NCBI GenBank assembly: GCA_964019055.1
Contig: OZ025212.1
Coordinates: forward strand, 820,157 to 884,156
Source: Anthopleura xanthogrammica
Lineage: Eukaryota; Cnidaria; Anthozoa; Actiniaria; Actiniidae
DNA: 64,000 nucleotides
Direction: 5' to 3'
A program made the position numbers and the translations under genes. The notes beneath the pieces are model-generated. The model saw only the letters and a program-made list of their open reading frames with translations. It was not told the DNA's origin and made no database searches. How positions within the stretch are numbered: the stretch's first letter is position 1; every line of letters begins with the position of its first letter. Positions 24,551 through 35,649 of the stretch are shown piece by piece.

Positions 24551-25670
24551 ACGTGTAATACAAATAATGAGGTATGTAATACATGTCTCATGTCACAAGA
24601 TGGACTAATTTGAATAATTCTAAGCAGGCATTCAATATGCAAACAGAATCCCATCTCGTTTTTTTCAAAACGAATATTTGCTGAGCGAGCTTTCTTTGTA
24701 TTTTGCTCATTGCTTCTTGGTATATTTTTTTCTTGTTTCTTCAGACAAATCTTTGACATGAAATATGCTTCGGGCTCTTATATATTTTTTTCTAACTTTT
24801 TCATAATGCTTGGTTTGCCCCTCCATGTAAAATAAGAATAGATTTGCTTTGTTTAACCTAAAGTTTTCTTTGTTGTCAAATAAAGTTTTCTTACAGATTT
24901 CTATTTTACTGTTCATCATATTCCACTGAAACATGACCTACATGTTTTTTTCTAAACCTAGGATTCCACATGTATATTAAAATTTAATATTTACCAAACT
25001 ATAACTATAATTAATGAATAAAAAACACATGCCTGATCCAATAAACAAACGTAGTGTCCAAGAGCAGATCCAGGGGGAGGGTCAGAGGTCGCAACCCCCC
25101 TGTCACACCTGCATGAGGTTAGGGACGGGCAATTTAATATTTGATGGAGCAAGGTCTCGATCCTTCAAAAAAATATTGTGCAGTGTCAAATACGGCAAAA
25201 AATATCGAGCTAGCTTATATATTCAATTTCAAGATTTCCCTTCTTTTGAACCAAATGTAATATTCGACTTTGAAGAGAGTCTAATGCCTCTCAAACTGCT
25301 GGAAATCGCATTTCTGAGAGTCTGAATTTCAAAATCCTCCTAGAATTTCAAAACCCCTCTAGTTTCTCAAGCCTACGGTGGTCAATTAGCTTGGTAAATG
25401 TGACATCATTTCTACATCATTATTTCCGATCAGCTGGTTGGACCTCCCTTCCAAAAATTCCTGGATCCACCCTTGGTGTCTATCTCTGTATAGAGGCTTT
25501 GCATCATCACGTGATGCCATCTATGACAGGAGGCACAAAAAGTCTTTTTCCCCCTGGGAAACTGAATTCTTTCTCATGTAAATCAGATTAGACCAGACTC
25601 AATTGTTCCTGCCTCCTGTCATGCATATGGCTGCCATCATGTGATGGTGCATAGCCTCTAGAGGAAACTT
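24551..25670. other. Spacer downstream of the intact minus-strand GRHPR gene
   Basis: No gene was recognised. From about 24890 the sequence resembles 21950-22150, marking the matching edge of the segmental duplication. Short ORFs at 25014-25325 and 25391-25591 contain no known domain. Confidence 0.5.
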
Positions 25671-28223
25671 TTAACATTGATGCAAGAGAGGCTCATCATA
25701 GACTCCAGCAACTAAGTTTTCCATTGCTACTTTCATCATTTTTTCCCTTATTGACTTGGTAGCTGTGCCAATGTGAGGGGTAATGATTACATTTGGAAAA
25801 GTTAATAATGGATGATCTCTTGGTAGAGGTTCAGGTGATGTTACGTCTAATGCTGCGCCTCGTATTTGTCCAGTCTGTAATGCTTTGACCAAGTCATCCT
25901 GATTAACCACGTCTCCCCTGGCAACATTGATTAGGGTTGCAGATGGTTTCATGATTGACAGCTCTGATGCACTGATCAAATATTTGGTTTGTGACGTCAG
26001 AGGGACACAGAGGACCACAAAGTCAGCTTGCTTTAGAAGATCATGGAGTTGATGACAATATTTGGCACCTGGAATATTATAATCAGTCATTCTTATCCAT
26101 AGTTACATGCAATGAAACCATATAGAAAGTGTATTCAAAAATTATTTTTACAATTGAAGGAAGAAGAACTATGCAGCAAATGTGGCAAGTTTGGCAGCCA
26201 GGATGCTCAGTCCCTTAAACACTCTTGTTTCAATGTGTGTCTAATCTATGTAGCTAGCTTTAAATGGCCTTAAAGCACCGTCTGGAGAGATGTATATAGG
26301 GGAAGGTTTTATACTGTCAGTTTCCAGTCAGCAGATGAACTTCAATTGATTACTGCGATTCTCAGTATTCTGTGAACTCAGAAATTTCAACAGCTTGTTT
26401 TTTGCTGCTGTCAATCAAAACTAATCAGTCGGTACCTTTTATACTTTTGACTGACGGCTGTGAAAAAAAAAATTCCAATAGGCAACTTGCAACTAACTAC
26501 AGAGTTTGCAAAGTATTGAGAATCACAGTAAGGAACTACCTTGAACTGCAACATAACATCTAGGACATTAAAACAGGCCCCTCTTACTAATACATAGGAT
26601 GTTTTAGAATAAAGCACCACCAATACTTTTGAACCTTGAACCCCCCCCCCAAATATTTTTGGCTGTGCTACGGCCCTGAAAACACTACCACTAGGGGACC
26701 ATTCATTTTTTACAGGCATGGGGGCTGGTAGGATTTAGGGGGCCAAATAAAAGATATGGCATTTAAGGGGGGACAACCCAAAAATAATTAGCTAAATAGG
26801 GGGGTCACAAAAAAATGAAAGTACTGTAAGAGGAAATTCAAAGGGTTGTAATCAAAATGATATTATAATTTTCTCTTCAAAAACACTGGAAATTGTATTT
26901 CCTATGGTCTCAATTTCAAGGGAGCATGCCCCCTGCCCCCCCCCCCCCCCCCAGTGCTCCCGCGTTTGACAGTTGTTATTCCCCCTTCAAATCAAAATTT
27001 CTTTCCTCATTTTCCAATAGACCATTTCATGGTTGTAGTCACAGGTTACCCAAAACCGGCAGCCCCCTCCCCCCTCCCCCCTCCCCCCTCCCCCTCCCAT
27101 GCCCTTAAAAAATGAACGGTCCTTAGAAACCACTAAATGTCATATACTTTATAGTAGTTTTCAAACCAGAGGCTCAATTTTTCAAACTATACCTGTCTCT
27201 TCCTCCATCTTATCTTTTCTTGTTCGTGTGTGATAAAGTATATTCATATTGAACCCTTTAGCTCGTTTAGCCACTGCAGATCCAATGCTGCCAAATCCAA
27301 CAATACCAATGGTAGAACCACTGACTTCAACTCCAAACCAAGAATAATCAAACTAAATGTATGTACATAAAATTTAGGTCATAATAATATATAAAGTGAT
27401 GAAGAAGAATATAGTGATTTATTTGTTTCTTACCTGAGTATCAGGCTTCATGGGGAAGAGGAGGGGGAACTCCCGAGTCTGGCCCTCTTCTTCCCCCCCC
27501 CCCCCCCCCCATAAAGGCCTGATACTCACTCAGGTTAATTTGTTCATAAAGTACCAATTAATTTTACACAGGTGAAGCAGGTAATGTAAATACAGTCTGT
27601 GCATCCCTGTATTGCAGAGGAAAGAGCTCTGAATAGCCCACTTTTGATATTTCTGATTGAGTGATCATGCACAAAGCAATTCAAGACGAGGCTCTGGGGA
27701 AACAATAGAGTAATCCTAATATATTCTTTTGTTTCCCTTGAGCCTCACTTTGAGTTTCTTTGTGTATGATCACTCAACCAGAATATCGAAAGTGGGCTAT
27801 TGTACTCACCTTTGAGAAATTAGGATGTTTGTTTATTCTGTCACCCTCCACAACATTTCTAGCAGATGCAAGCAACAATGAAAATGAAAAATCAGCCACA
27901 CATTCACCTATTATAGGTGTATGTCCTATCTTTATTCCTCTCTTTCTTGCTTCTTCAACATCAATACAGTCAACACCTGCGCTAGTTACTGAAATGACAC
28001 GAACGTTAGGGAATGAATCCATGAATGTGCCATTGATTGGCAGGACAATTCCAGTCATTACAAGACCTTGAGCCTTCGAGTACTGATCCTCCGTCAAATT
28101 AGTTACATTTTCTGTGGACACAATGGTCAATTTGTTACTGTAACTGTTTATGATTTCTTTATAAATATCGCCAAGGTTCTCTTTTTTTATAACTAAAGCC
28201 AGGGGAAGATCACTTGTAGCCAT
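25671..28223 (-). CDS. GRHPR: GRHPR-like glyoxylate/hydroxypyruvate reductase (minus-strand copy)
   Basis: Exons 27810-28223, 27193-27352 and 25671-26068 give 323 aa (human GRHPR 328). The enzyme is expected to reduce glyoxylate and hydroxypyruvate with NAD(P)H. Exon 1 is the substrate-binding half ([36 protein letters not shown]). Exon 2 holds the Rossmann motif [15 protein letters not shown] and a basic HTRTRK tail consistent with NADPH use. Exon 3 has the catalytic Arg ([10 protein letters not shown]), Glu (PEPLPRDHP) and His (ITPHIG). It is divergent from the plus-strand copy at 28938, with 0.7 kb between them, so they may share a promoter. No peroxisomal or mitochondrial signal is seen at the N-terminus ([12 protein letters not shown]). 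A foldback element ends 7 bp inside intron 1. Confidence 0.92.
26351..26530. mobile_element. MITE-like element, family A copy 1
   Basis: Terminal inverted repeats tactgcgattctcagtatt / aagtattgagaatcacagta enclose a central inverted pair (tgctgtcaatcaaaac and gactgacggctgtgaaa). A second copy with the same ends lies at 44534-44720. It is inside intron 1-2 sequence of the intact minus-strand GRHPR gene. Confidence 0.7.
27632..27801. mobile_element. Near-perfect 170-bp foldback element adjoining a splice donor
   Basis: The left arm from 27632 (aatagcccacttttgatatt) and the right arm ending at 27801 (tatcgaaagtgggctatt) pair over about 75 bp each, leaving a very short loop. The GRHPR exon 1 donor begins at 27809, only 7 bp away. 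Confidence 0.8.
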
Positions 28224-28937
28224 TATTAAAGGAATTAAGGTTTTAGTATGAAGTTGTCTGAAAAAAAATCAAAAACATTTTTAAAATCAATTTTTTTAAA
28301 CAAGGAGGGGATATGTCTATTCCAGGGATGGGAAGGGGGAGTGCATACCCGAGTACTGTAACACATAACAGGGTTGCATGCGCAATGAAGCCGAAAGTTA
28401 AACAACCTTGATCCTGTGCTAAAGAAATACAATTTTAAAATAGACCTAATCTATTTTCAGACCACTTGTCACATATCCAAATGCACTGAGTGAGTGCTAG
28501 CTACCACTTAAATATCCAACCTGAAAACAAAAGTCGTTGCAGAGTTTCCTCACAACTATCCCTACAGAGCGGAATCTAGCATTGCACACCCCTGATTTTT
28601 CTTCTGTTTCTTATCTTTAATTTGCAACATTGTTCTCAGCACTGTAATGGCTTTTTTATCTCTTTTAACATGATATTGAAAAGGTGAGTATATTAATTTA
28701 ATAATTAAATATATAATGACCATCTTACACTGATAGCTCGTTTACATTACCTAACTGACAAACTCTACTTTTCTGTTGTACAGTAGAAGTTCTCCGACTG
28801 GTACGACTGGTACGAATATGTTCGTTCCCAGGCTCCTAGTTGATCATGAGAGGGAACGCACTCGATCACAGAAGGGCAAGAAACTGTCCCAAGGAATGTT
28901 TGCACGTTCCTCAGGTTTACACGCTTCTAAAGTCTTG
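28224..28937. promoter_or_regulatory. Divergent promoter region of two GRHPR genes
   Basis: This interval separates the starts of the minus-strand (28223) and plus-strand (28938) GRHPR genes. A ttctgttgtacag acceptor-like site at about 28770-28783 suggests that the plus-strand gene has an untranslated upstream exon. No TATA box could be assigned. Confidence 0.45.
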
Positions 28938-31232
28938 ATGCTTAACAAAATATTGACAAGGTTTTTGAAGCCAAGGTCTTACTGGTTAATCAAGACCTAC
29001 GCAATGTGCTCTAACTCAAAGTCCTCCAATCCTCTTGTTCTGCGGGTTCCTAACTTCTCTATTCCCCCAGTATGCCAGAGTGTTATAGACAACTATAACA
29101 ACCGCGTGGATGTTATTACAGATGATCATGTAGCACAATATAACCGCGAAAGGGTGCAAGGGATTCTGACGTATGGTCTTCATACTATTGATTCCAGTGT
29201 TATGGACTCATTCCCTCGTTTGCGCGTGATTGCAAACTGTTATGTAGGCACTGATAATGTGGATATCGAGGAAGCTAATAGAAGAGGCATCAAGATAGGG
29301 AATACCCCAAATGTTATTGACGAATGCGTTGCTGATCAAGGATTTGCGTTACTACTTGCATCTACTAGGAATATTGTGCTGGGAGATGGCATCTGTAAGA
29401 ACTCAAGTACCACTCAGGTAAATAATAAAAACCTTGTCAGTTGATGTCATCACATGCCCCTTGGATCAGATTATTGAAAGAATTTGTTCAACATATATAC
29501 AGAATGGTTTCTTTATGTGCATCTGAACATACCTGTGAAATCGAGCTGCACACAGGCTCCAGGGGGGGGACTATATGGGGATGCTCCGCCCGAAAAGGGT
29601 ACGTTTTTCAGGCCACAGGTATAGAAAAGGGGTGGGAATTTGTGAATTTTGGTATAAAAAGGGGTAGCTTTTCTTCAAAAGTATATGAAAGGGGTACCTT
29701 TTCAGGCAAAAAAGTATATAAAAGGGGTAAGTTTTTGCTGAAATTTGGCATATCAAAGGGTATTAAAGGGGTCGAGGGTCTGGGCAGAGCATCCCCGTAT
29801 GAAACAACCAGAAGTACCCCCCCTCCCCCGGGACAAAGGCTAACTAAAGAAGGGAGTACAGGTAGGGGGTCCCAAACCAAGGACTATGTACAGAGCACCC
29901 TTGAAAGTGGTGGTGGTGGTGGTGGGAGGGAGGAGGGGGGAGAGGGGAGAGGGGAGAGGTTTGAAAATGTAGTGCACTATAATATGTCATTATTAGAATA
30001 GCTTAATGCTGAGGAATGAAGACTTATAGACTTTAGCCCAAAATAGAAAAGGTTGGGGAGCAGGAGTGCCTAAAGTACCTAGCCCGGGGGAGGGGATTCC
30101 CATATATATAAGGGTGGGATGCTCGTAAATGATACCAAATGATGCTAATTTTTCAGCATTTTATTTAGTTTTCTGATTGAACACCCTAAAATGTACCAAA
30201 TAATGAAAATTGACCCCTAAAAGGTATGACGAACATCCCTGCCCTTTCAAATCGGAGTCCCCCCCCCCCCCCTAGAGTACCCAGCTGTCCAGGATCAACT
30301 GTAATACCAGCCATTATTAGAATCATGCATCCTCATACTTTCACAGTTAATTAGCTGTGTTTATTTTCTTATTTCTTGTCCGTTCTTATGTAGTTTGATA
30401 TGGATTGGTTTGGGCAAAGAGTAACTGGTGGAACCATAGGCATTGTTGGTCTTGGCAGTATCGGAACTGCTATTGCCAAAAGAGCAAAAGCATTTGACAT
30501 GAGGATTCTGTACCACAATCGGACAAGAAAAGAGGCATTAGAAGAGATCACAAGTATGTATAATAACAATATGTACATGGCTCCATAAAGATAAGCTCAT
30601 TGTTAATTAATGGCTGACCTTTGTATGGGACCTGTGTCCTGTTGGTCAGACCCTCAACCAATCGAGTAGTGCATAGCATAATTTTTTTTTCATTTTCTGT
30701 TCATTTTTTTTGTAGCTGTAATTTGTACTGTAAGTTTGTATTTTGATATGAATTTGTGCTCTCATGGTTGTGAAGTTAATAAATAAATAAAATAAATAAA
30801 TAAATAAATAAATGTTGCTGTCAATTTTCAGGTGCCGAGTATTGCAATCAACTCCATGATCTTCTAAAGCAAGCTGACTTTGTGGTCCTCTGTGTCCCTC
30901 TGACGTCACAAACCAAATATTTGATCAGTGCATCAGAGCTGTCAATCATGAAACCATCTGCAACCCTAATCAACATTGCCAGGGGAGACGTGGTTAATCA
31001 GGATGACTTGGTCAAAGCATTACAGACTGGACAAATACGAGGTGCAGCATTAGATGTAACATGGCCTGAACCTCTGCCAAGAGATCATCCACTACTAACA
31101 CTACCAAATGTAATCATTACACCTCATAATGGTACTGCCACAGAATATACGAGAACTCAAATGGTAACCATGGCGATGGACAATATAGTGGCAGGAATTG
31201 AAGGACGCCCATTGCCATATCCTGTTCATTGA
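28938..31232 (+). CDS. GRHPR: GRHPR-like glyoxylate/hydroxypyruvate reductase (plus-strand copy)
   Basis: Exons 28938-29417, 30394-30553 and 30832-31232 give 346 aa. The chosen ATG starts [19 protein letters not shown], a basic amphipathic stretch typical of mitochondrial targeting. An ATG further upstream at 28776 would add 54 residues, but the frame there overlaps an acceptor-like site. Conserved parts: [20 protein letters not shown], the Rossmann [34 protein letters not shown] and ITPHNG with the catalytic His. Exon 2 is 160 nt and ends in phase 1, exactly as in the minus-strand gene, so the two are ancient paralogues with the same intron positions. The targeting segment suggests that this copy is mitochondrial and the other cytosolic; that split is inference. 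Confidence 0.9.
29558..29830. mobile_element. MITE-like element, family B copy 1 (AAAAGGGGTA-rich)
   Basis: Inverted ends ctatatggggatgctccgcc / gggcagagcatccccgtat enclose direct repeats of aaaaggggta. A second copy is at 57890-58141. It lies in intron 1 of the plus-strand GRHPR gene and is followed by a G-rich tract (29911-29960) able to form a G-quadruplex. Confidence 0.75.
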
Positions 31233-31355
31233 GTGGGAAATTCTGGTTTGACATTTTCTGTAGAAAAGCAATCTGAATTTGAGAATTTATACAAGTTTAT
31301 AGAATATGAAAATTTATTTGAAAATGTGTATTTTTGTGTGATGTAAGTAATTTTG

Positions 31356-31361
31356 AATAAA
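31356..31361 (+). terminator. Polyadenylation signal of the plus-strand GRHPR gene
   Basis: AATAAA lies 124 nt after the stop codon, in an AT-rich 3' UTR. The next gene (CHP1) starts only 190 bp further on. Confidence 0.6.
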
Positions 31362-31550
31362 ATGAAAAACAAACAAAAACAGTGGTTCTTTGTTTTGGGC
31401 TTCCTGTGGAATTGTGATGCCACTGTTCCAGTCCTCCAGCAAACAACAGATGAACAAGAAGGTTCAAAAGAGAATCATGTAGAGACAGGGACTGGGATTG
31501 CAAAATTACCCACTCTAAATCTTACAGTAGTTAACGAAAATTACATCGTT

Positions 31551-34018
31551 ATGGGTCTGAAGTCTTCTACGTTGCTTCAAGAAGAAGATATTGAAGAAAT
31601 TCAGCGAGAAACTGGGTGTAAGTTTAGTGATCAGAGTCGTAGTGTTCGCCATTTTGAAGACGTAGTACTTGTAAAACTAATCATAAATATCACTTCTTAG
31701 TTTCACCAAAACAGATAACAAGGCTGTATAGTCGATTCTTAACATTGGATAAATCTAACTTAGGGACATTAAGGTTTGTAATCGTTTGTTTTATATGTAG
31801 CTAATTCGATTAACGTTGTCGCTGAAAAAGCCTGAAGCGTTAGTAAAGCTTTGAGAGCGGCCGGGAATCATTTAATTTATTTCGCCTTGGCATTATTACA
31901 ATAAGAAACTTGTTGTACCAGAATATTGTACACTATATATCAGGTCAACCCCTTCCCCCCTTCCTGGCTCCTTTTTTTTCACACTCCATGAAATTTAATT
32001 CTTGGTTTTTCAACTTTGATTTGTTGCTGCTATGACTGTAATAAGAATAAAGACGTGTAAACTAAATATACAATCAAGGTGCTAATATTGATCACAGTAT
32101 TGACAGTTTATTAATTGTTACTATTTGTTTCAGCCGTGAAGACTTTCTTCATATTCCAGAACTAGCCATCAACCCCCTAGGGGATAGGATAGTTGATGCA
32201 TTTTTCATGAGTGATACCAATGCGTGAGTGTTATTTGTACATTTTCTTCAGAAGACAGCAAGGAAGTATAGACCTATCAAATTAGCTAATGCATTGCTTT
32301 GTACATTTCCACCCAATCCCATTTTTGTGTGTAGAGCAGGGATAGAGTACAAACACTAAGAGCGTACAACATAAATAGCACTATGTTGTGATATTTCATG
32401 CTAATTCTATTGTTTTCTATTGTTTAATTAGTACTATTTAGTACTTAATACTGATAAGTTTTGCATGCTTTTAATGTTTGTACTCTATTACAGGAAAACT
32501 ACATATTAAACAAATACTAGTCTCTTTTTATTGGTTAATGAAAAAAATAATCAATGAATTAAATTAATAATATTAATAATCATTATAAGGTTATTAATGT
32601 GTGTATTTGCATTTAGGGATGGATACGTTAACTGTAATTTCAAACAGTTTGCAAGAACATTGTCTCATTTTCGTCCTATTGACCCAAACACACCAAACCC
32701 ATTAAACTCAAGAGAAGAAAAACTAAAATGTAAGCAATTAAAGAACAGTTTCTACTGTTATGAGGGCAAAGTGTAGGATTGTATTAAGGCCGATTTACAT
32801 GATCCAATGTTCCCTCGCAACTGTTGCTCAGAACATGCTTATGCCAAGTTTACAGTTATTTGCCATTTACAGTCCTTAGTAAGTCGTACGGTCAATTTAC
32901 ATAGAGCAATTCGTATCGTCAGCATGTTGCATGCAAAAGTTGTGAGGAAAAATCATGGCACGTAAATCAGCCTTTATAGCATCATGTCCATCATGTACTT
33001 GTTTGAATGCTTGAATGTAGAAGCCTTTTGATCCTCAACCTTTTATTGTTTTTTTTTGTTTTTTTTGTTTTTCAGTTACTTTCAGAATATATGATATTGA
33101 TGGTGATGGAAAAATCTCCAAAGATGATCTCATGTCTGTAAGTCTTCTGATTTGTATCAGTTCAAACATTCATGCATCCAAAAGGCTGGAAGTCAAGTGA
33201 TAAAAACGAAAGACAATTGAGTCTTCATATGCATGCAAGAATGTTATTGCTGCTCTATTCCAGGGGGAGGTGGGGTTATTCCCCTACATTCACTATATGG
33301 GTATGTGTTGCCAATCAGGGTATGGTTTTCAGCATTTTTACTCTGAAGCAGGGTATCTATTTTCAAAAAGTACATGAAGATCTCTCTGGAACAGGGTATA
33401 TCTTTATGGGATTTACTCTGGAACAGGGTAGTAATATACAAAAAAGATATTTTGCTCTGGAACAGGGTATTGAATGATATACATGTAAGATGTTAGGGGG
33501 ACTTAGTGGCACCTATTAACCCAAAACTGGAAGGATTACCCCCTTCAGGGCTTTATTCTAAACACTTTCAGCTGACTAGTAACCCTTAAAGTTTAAGATG
33601 ACCTGCACGCATTCAGTTCTAATATATGTATATTTTTTTTAGATTTTGCACATGATGGTTGGTGTTAGTATAAGTGATGACCAACTAGGGTGTATTGCTG
33701 ATAGGGCAATAATGGATGCTGGTTGTGCTCAAGAACAGATGATTTCTTTTGAAGACCTTAAAAAGGTACAAGAGTATTGTCACATAACACATAATAAATA
33801 CCTGTGTCTCTAGTGGTTTGCTCACATATTGGGGTACAGTGGATGGCAGAGAAGGGTGGTATGTTAAGGGCCTTAGCCTTCCATCCCTCAATCAATACTC
33901 TGCCTGTGATCCAAAGGTTTTTGCAGTTTTGAATAACTAGATAATGTATTGTTTTTGTTATCAGGTGATGAAGAATGTGGATCTCAATGCGAAGATGAGC
34001 ATCAGATTCTTAGCTTAA
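31551..34018 (+). CDS. CHP1: Calcineurin B homologous protein 1 (CHP1)
   Basis: Exons 31551-31617, 31701-31773, 32134-32223, 32617-32729, 33076-33137, 33643-33765 and 33965-34018 give 193 aa (human CHP1 195). The N-terminus MGLKSSTLL has the Gly2/Ser6 pattern for N-myristoylation. Family wording is clear: QITRLYSRFLTLDK, REDFLHIPELAINPLGDRI, LSHFRPID and the C-terminal KMSIRFLA. CHP1 binds Na+/H+ exchangers at the plasma membrane and, in mammals, the acyltransferase GPAT4. EF-hands 1 and 2 are degenerate as usual. EF-hand 3 (DIDGDGKISKDD, 121-132) is canonical, but the loop expected at 162-173 (GCAQEQMISFED) lacks Asp at positions 1 and 3, so EF4 probably does not bind calcium. The gene follows GRHPR head to tail, 318 bp after its stop. 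Confidence 0.95.
32785..32974. mobile_element. MITE-like foldback element, family C
   Basis: Ends aaggccgatttacatgatcc / catggcacgtaaatcagcctt are inverted repeats, extending inward to ccctcgcaact / agttgtgagga. It lies in a CHP1 intron. Confidence 0.7.
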
Positions 34019-34207
34019 TATGCACTGTTCATACATAGATTATCAACCTTATAGAATGCTTTGATCCATGATTGATATTAATGTCAAATGATCTCTTGTT
34101 TGGAGAAAAGTACACAGCACAGAGACAGTGATCCCATCACAATTCTTTTATTGTATAAAATATGCACAGCAAGTTCAAATGTAAAACTAATTGGCTTAGA
34201 TTATATT

Positions 34208-34213
34208 AATAAA
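34208..34213 (+). terminator. Candidate CHP1 polyadenylation signal
   Basis: AATAAA lies 190 nt after the CHP1 stop, in an AT-rich tail. Confidence 0.5.
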
Positions 34214-34556
34214 TATTTTAAATGTCCTTACATAACCTTCAAATGATTGTTTTTGTCAGTATCTTTATCATTGTAGTTGTTTAAAACAGAAGTTACTAGA
34301 GTGAAGTCACTTAACCCATGAAATAAAAATTGCTTGTTAAAGTGTAATAGTCAAATAGACACAAAAGAAAACAATGGAATTTGGTTCTACTAGAGTATAA
34401 GTCTAATATCTATTTTACTGGTTTAGACTTCACTCTAGCAAGTCGCTGCTTGGGTTAATACACATTAGTTCAGTGCAGATTATATTTTCTTGAGTATTGA
34501 AAACATTCCTAAATGTGACTGCTTTCAGTTTTTAATTTTTAAAAGCAAAGGGTTGG

Positions 34557-34686
34557 TGTTTACTTGAGTGACATGAAACAATGGTTCCAAGTCGAGGTTG
34601 GACTTGATGTGTTCATACATTCACTGTATTTATCATGTTCAACCTCAACTCAAAACTATTGTTTCATGGTCACTCAAGTATACACA
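34557..34686. mobile_element. MITE-like foldback element, family D
   Basis: The left arm (tacttgagtgacatgaaaca, atggttccaagtcgaggttg) pairs with the right arm (caacctcaactcaaaact, tgtttcatggtcactcaagta) over about 50 bp, with a loop of about 24 bp. Confidence 0.75.
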
Positions 34687-35467
34687 GGTTCATGCACATA
34701 TTGAATTTGACCATGATTCCTCAGACTTTCAGATGGTCTGAGACCCTGTGACAAATCTATTTTGAAGAATACTTGAAAACTACAAAAATACCCTTTTGCT
34801 GGAAATCCCCTTGTGTTAAGGTGGTTATAAATATCAGTCTTAAAATAGCGCCTTAAAATAGCGCCTTAAAATACCAAGAATATTTAACATCTCATAATTA
34901 TATAACTTACTCTTCTTCCTGAGTTGGATTGAAGATTTTATAATTCTAACCTTGCATAAAAAAATGCTCTACTATAAATACCTTACAGCTGAATATCAAT
35001 AAATGCCGTTAACACCATGGAACAGGTGTATGGGTGTGGTTAGCTGTACGGGAGAAAACAAAGACTTGTTTGCAACTATCAAATTCAAAATATCTAATGA
35101 CAGTAAGTGATATTCAGAAATGGAGTATTACAAAGCTAAAACTAATTTGGCTGGTCATCATGACCGGCGACTGACGAACTGTTATTTCAAGCCATGGATA
35201 TATGCCTGTTTTTAGAGGGAAAAGAAAGCCTTGGCTGCAGATAGAGGGCATACACTTAATCAATGAAACATAAAATATTGCAATGTCTATTTTGATATTG
35301 TTCACTGCAAATGTAGCACTAAAATCAGTTATATACATGAAGCTGCTGGCCATTGTTTCACAGATCAAATGTAGTAACTCTATGACGATGATAACCTTGC
35401 CCAGAGCTATGACATTAAACTATATAAATTATGATCATCAATAGGCCTAATTCCTATTGGCGTAATG

Positions 35468-35608
35468 TTTTTCCATTTCAGACCATGTGTCATTCCCTAG
35501 AGTATCTCTTCTTTGTTTAACCGTTGCACATGAGAAGACACATGAATATGGATAAACAAACAAAGAATCTTATTCTCTATGGAATGACGAATGGTCTGAA
35601 ATGGGTAA
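35468..35608. mobile_element. MITE-like foldback element, family E
   Basis: The left arm ccatttcagaccatgtgtca and the right arm tgacgaatggtctgaaatgg pair over about 50 bp, continuing through ttcccta / tggaa and ctttgttta / aacaaacaaag. It lies about 40 bp downstream of the GNPNAT1 stop and so may be transcribed in its 3' UTR. A related end (ggtctgaaatgggcaa) occurs at about 23366. Confidence 0.75.
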
Positions 35609-35649
35609 ACATTGCACCAATATGAATTACATCTATTGTATTATTGTTA

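Larger units (their letters stand above)
34019..35649. other. Convergent intergenic region of CHP1 and GNPNAT1 with foldback elements
   Basis: No coding sequence was recognised. It holds foldbacks at 34557-34686 and 35468-35608. A weaker inverted pair, actagagtgaagtc (about 34297) and gacttcactctag (about 34426), suggests a further degenerate element. Confidence 0.55.

Noticed and set aside
29441..30001. 186-codon ORF in a GRHPR intron
   Set aside because: It runs through the family B MITE and a G-rich low-complexity tract; it has no domain.
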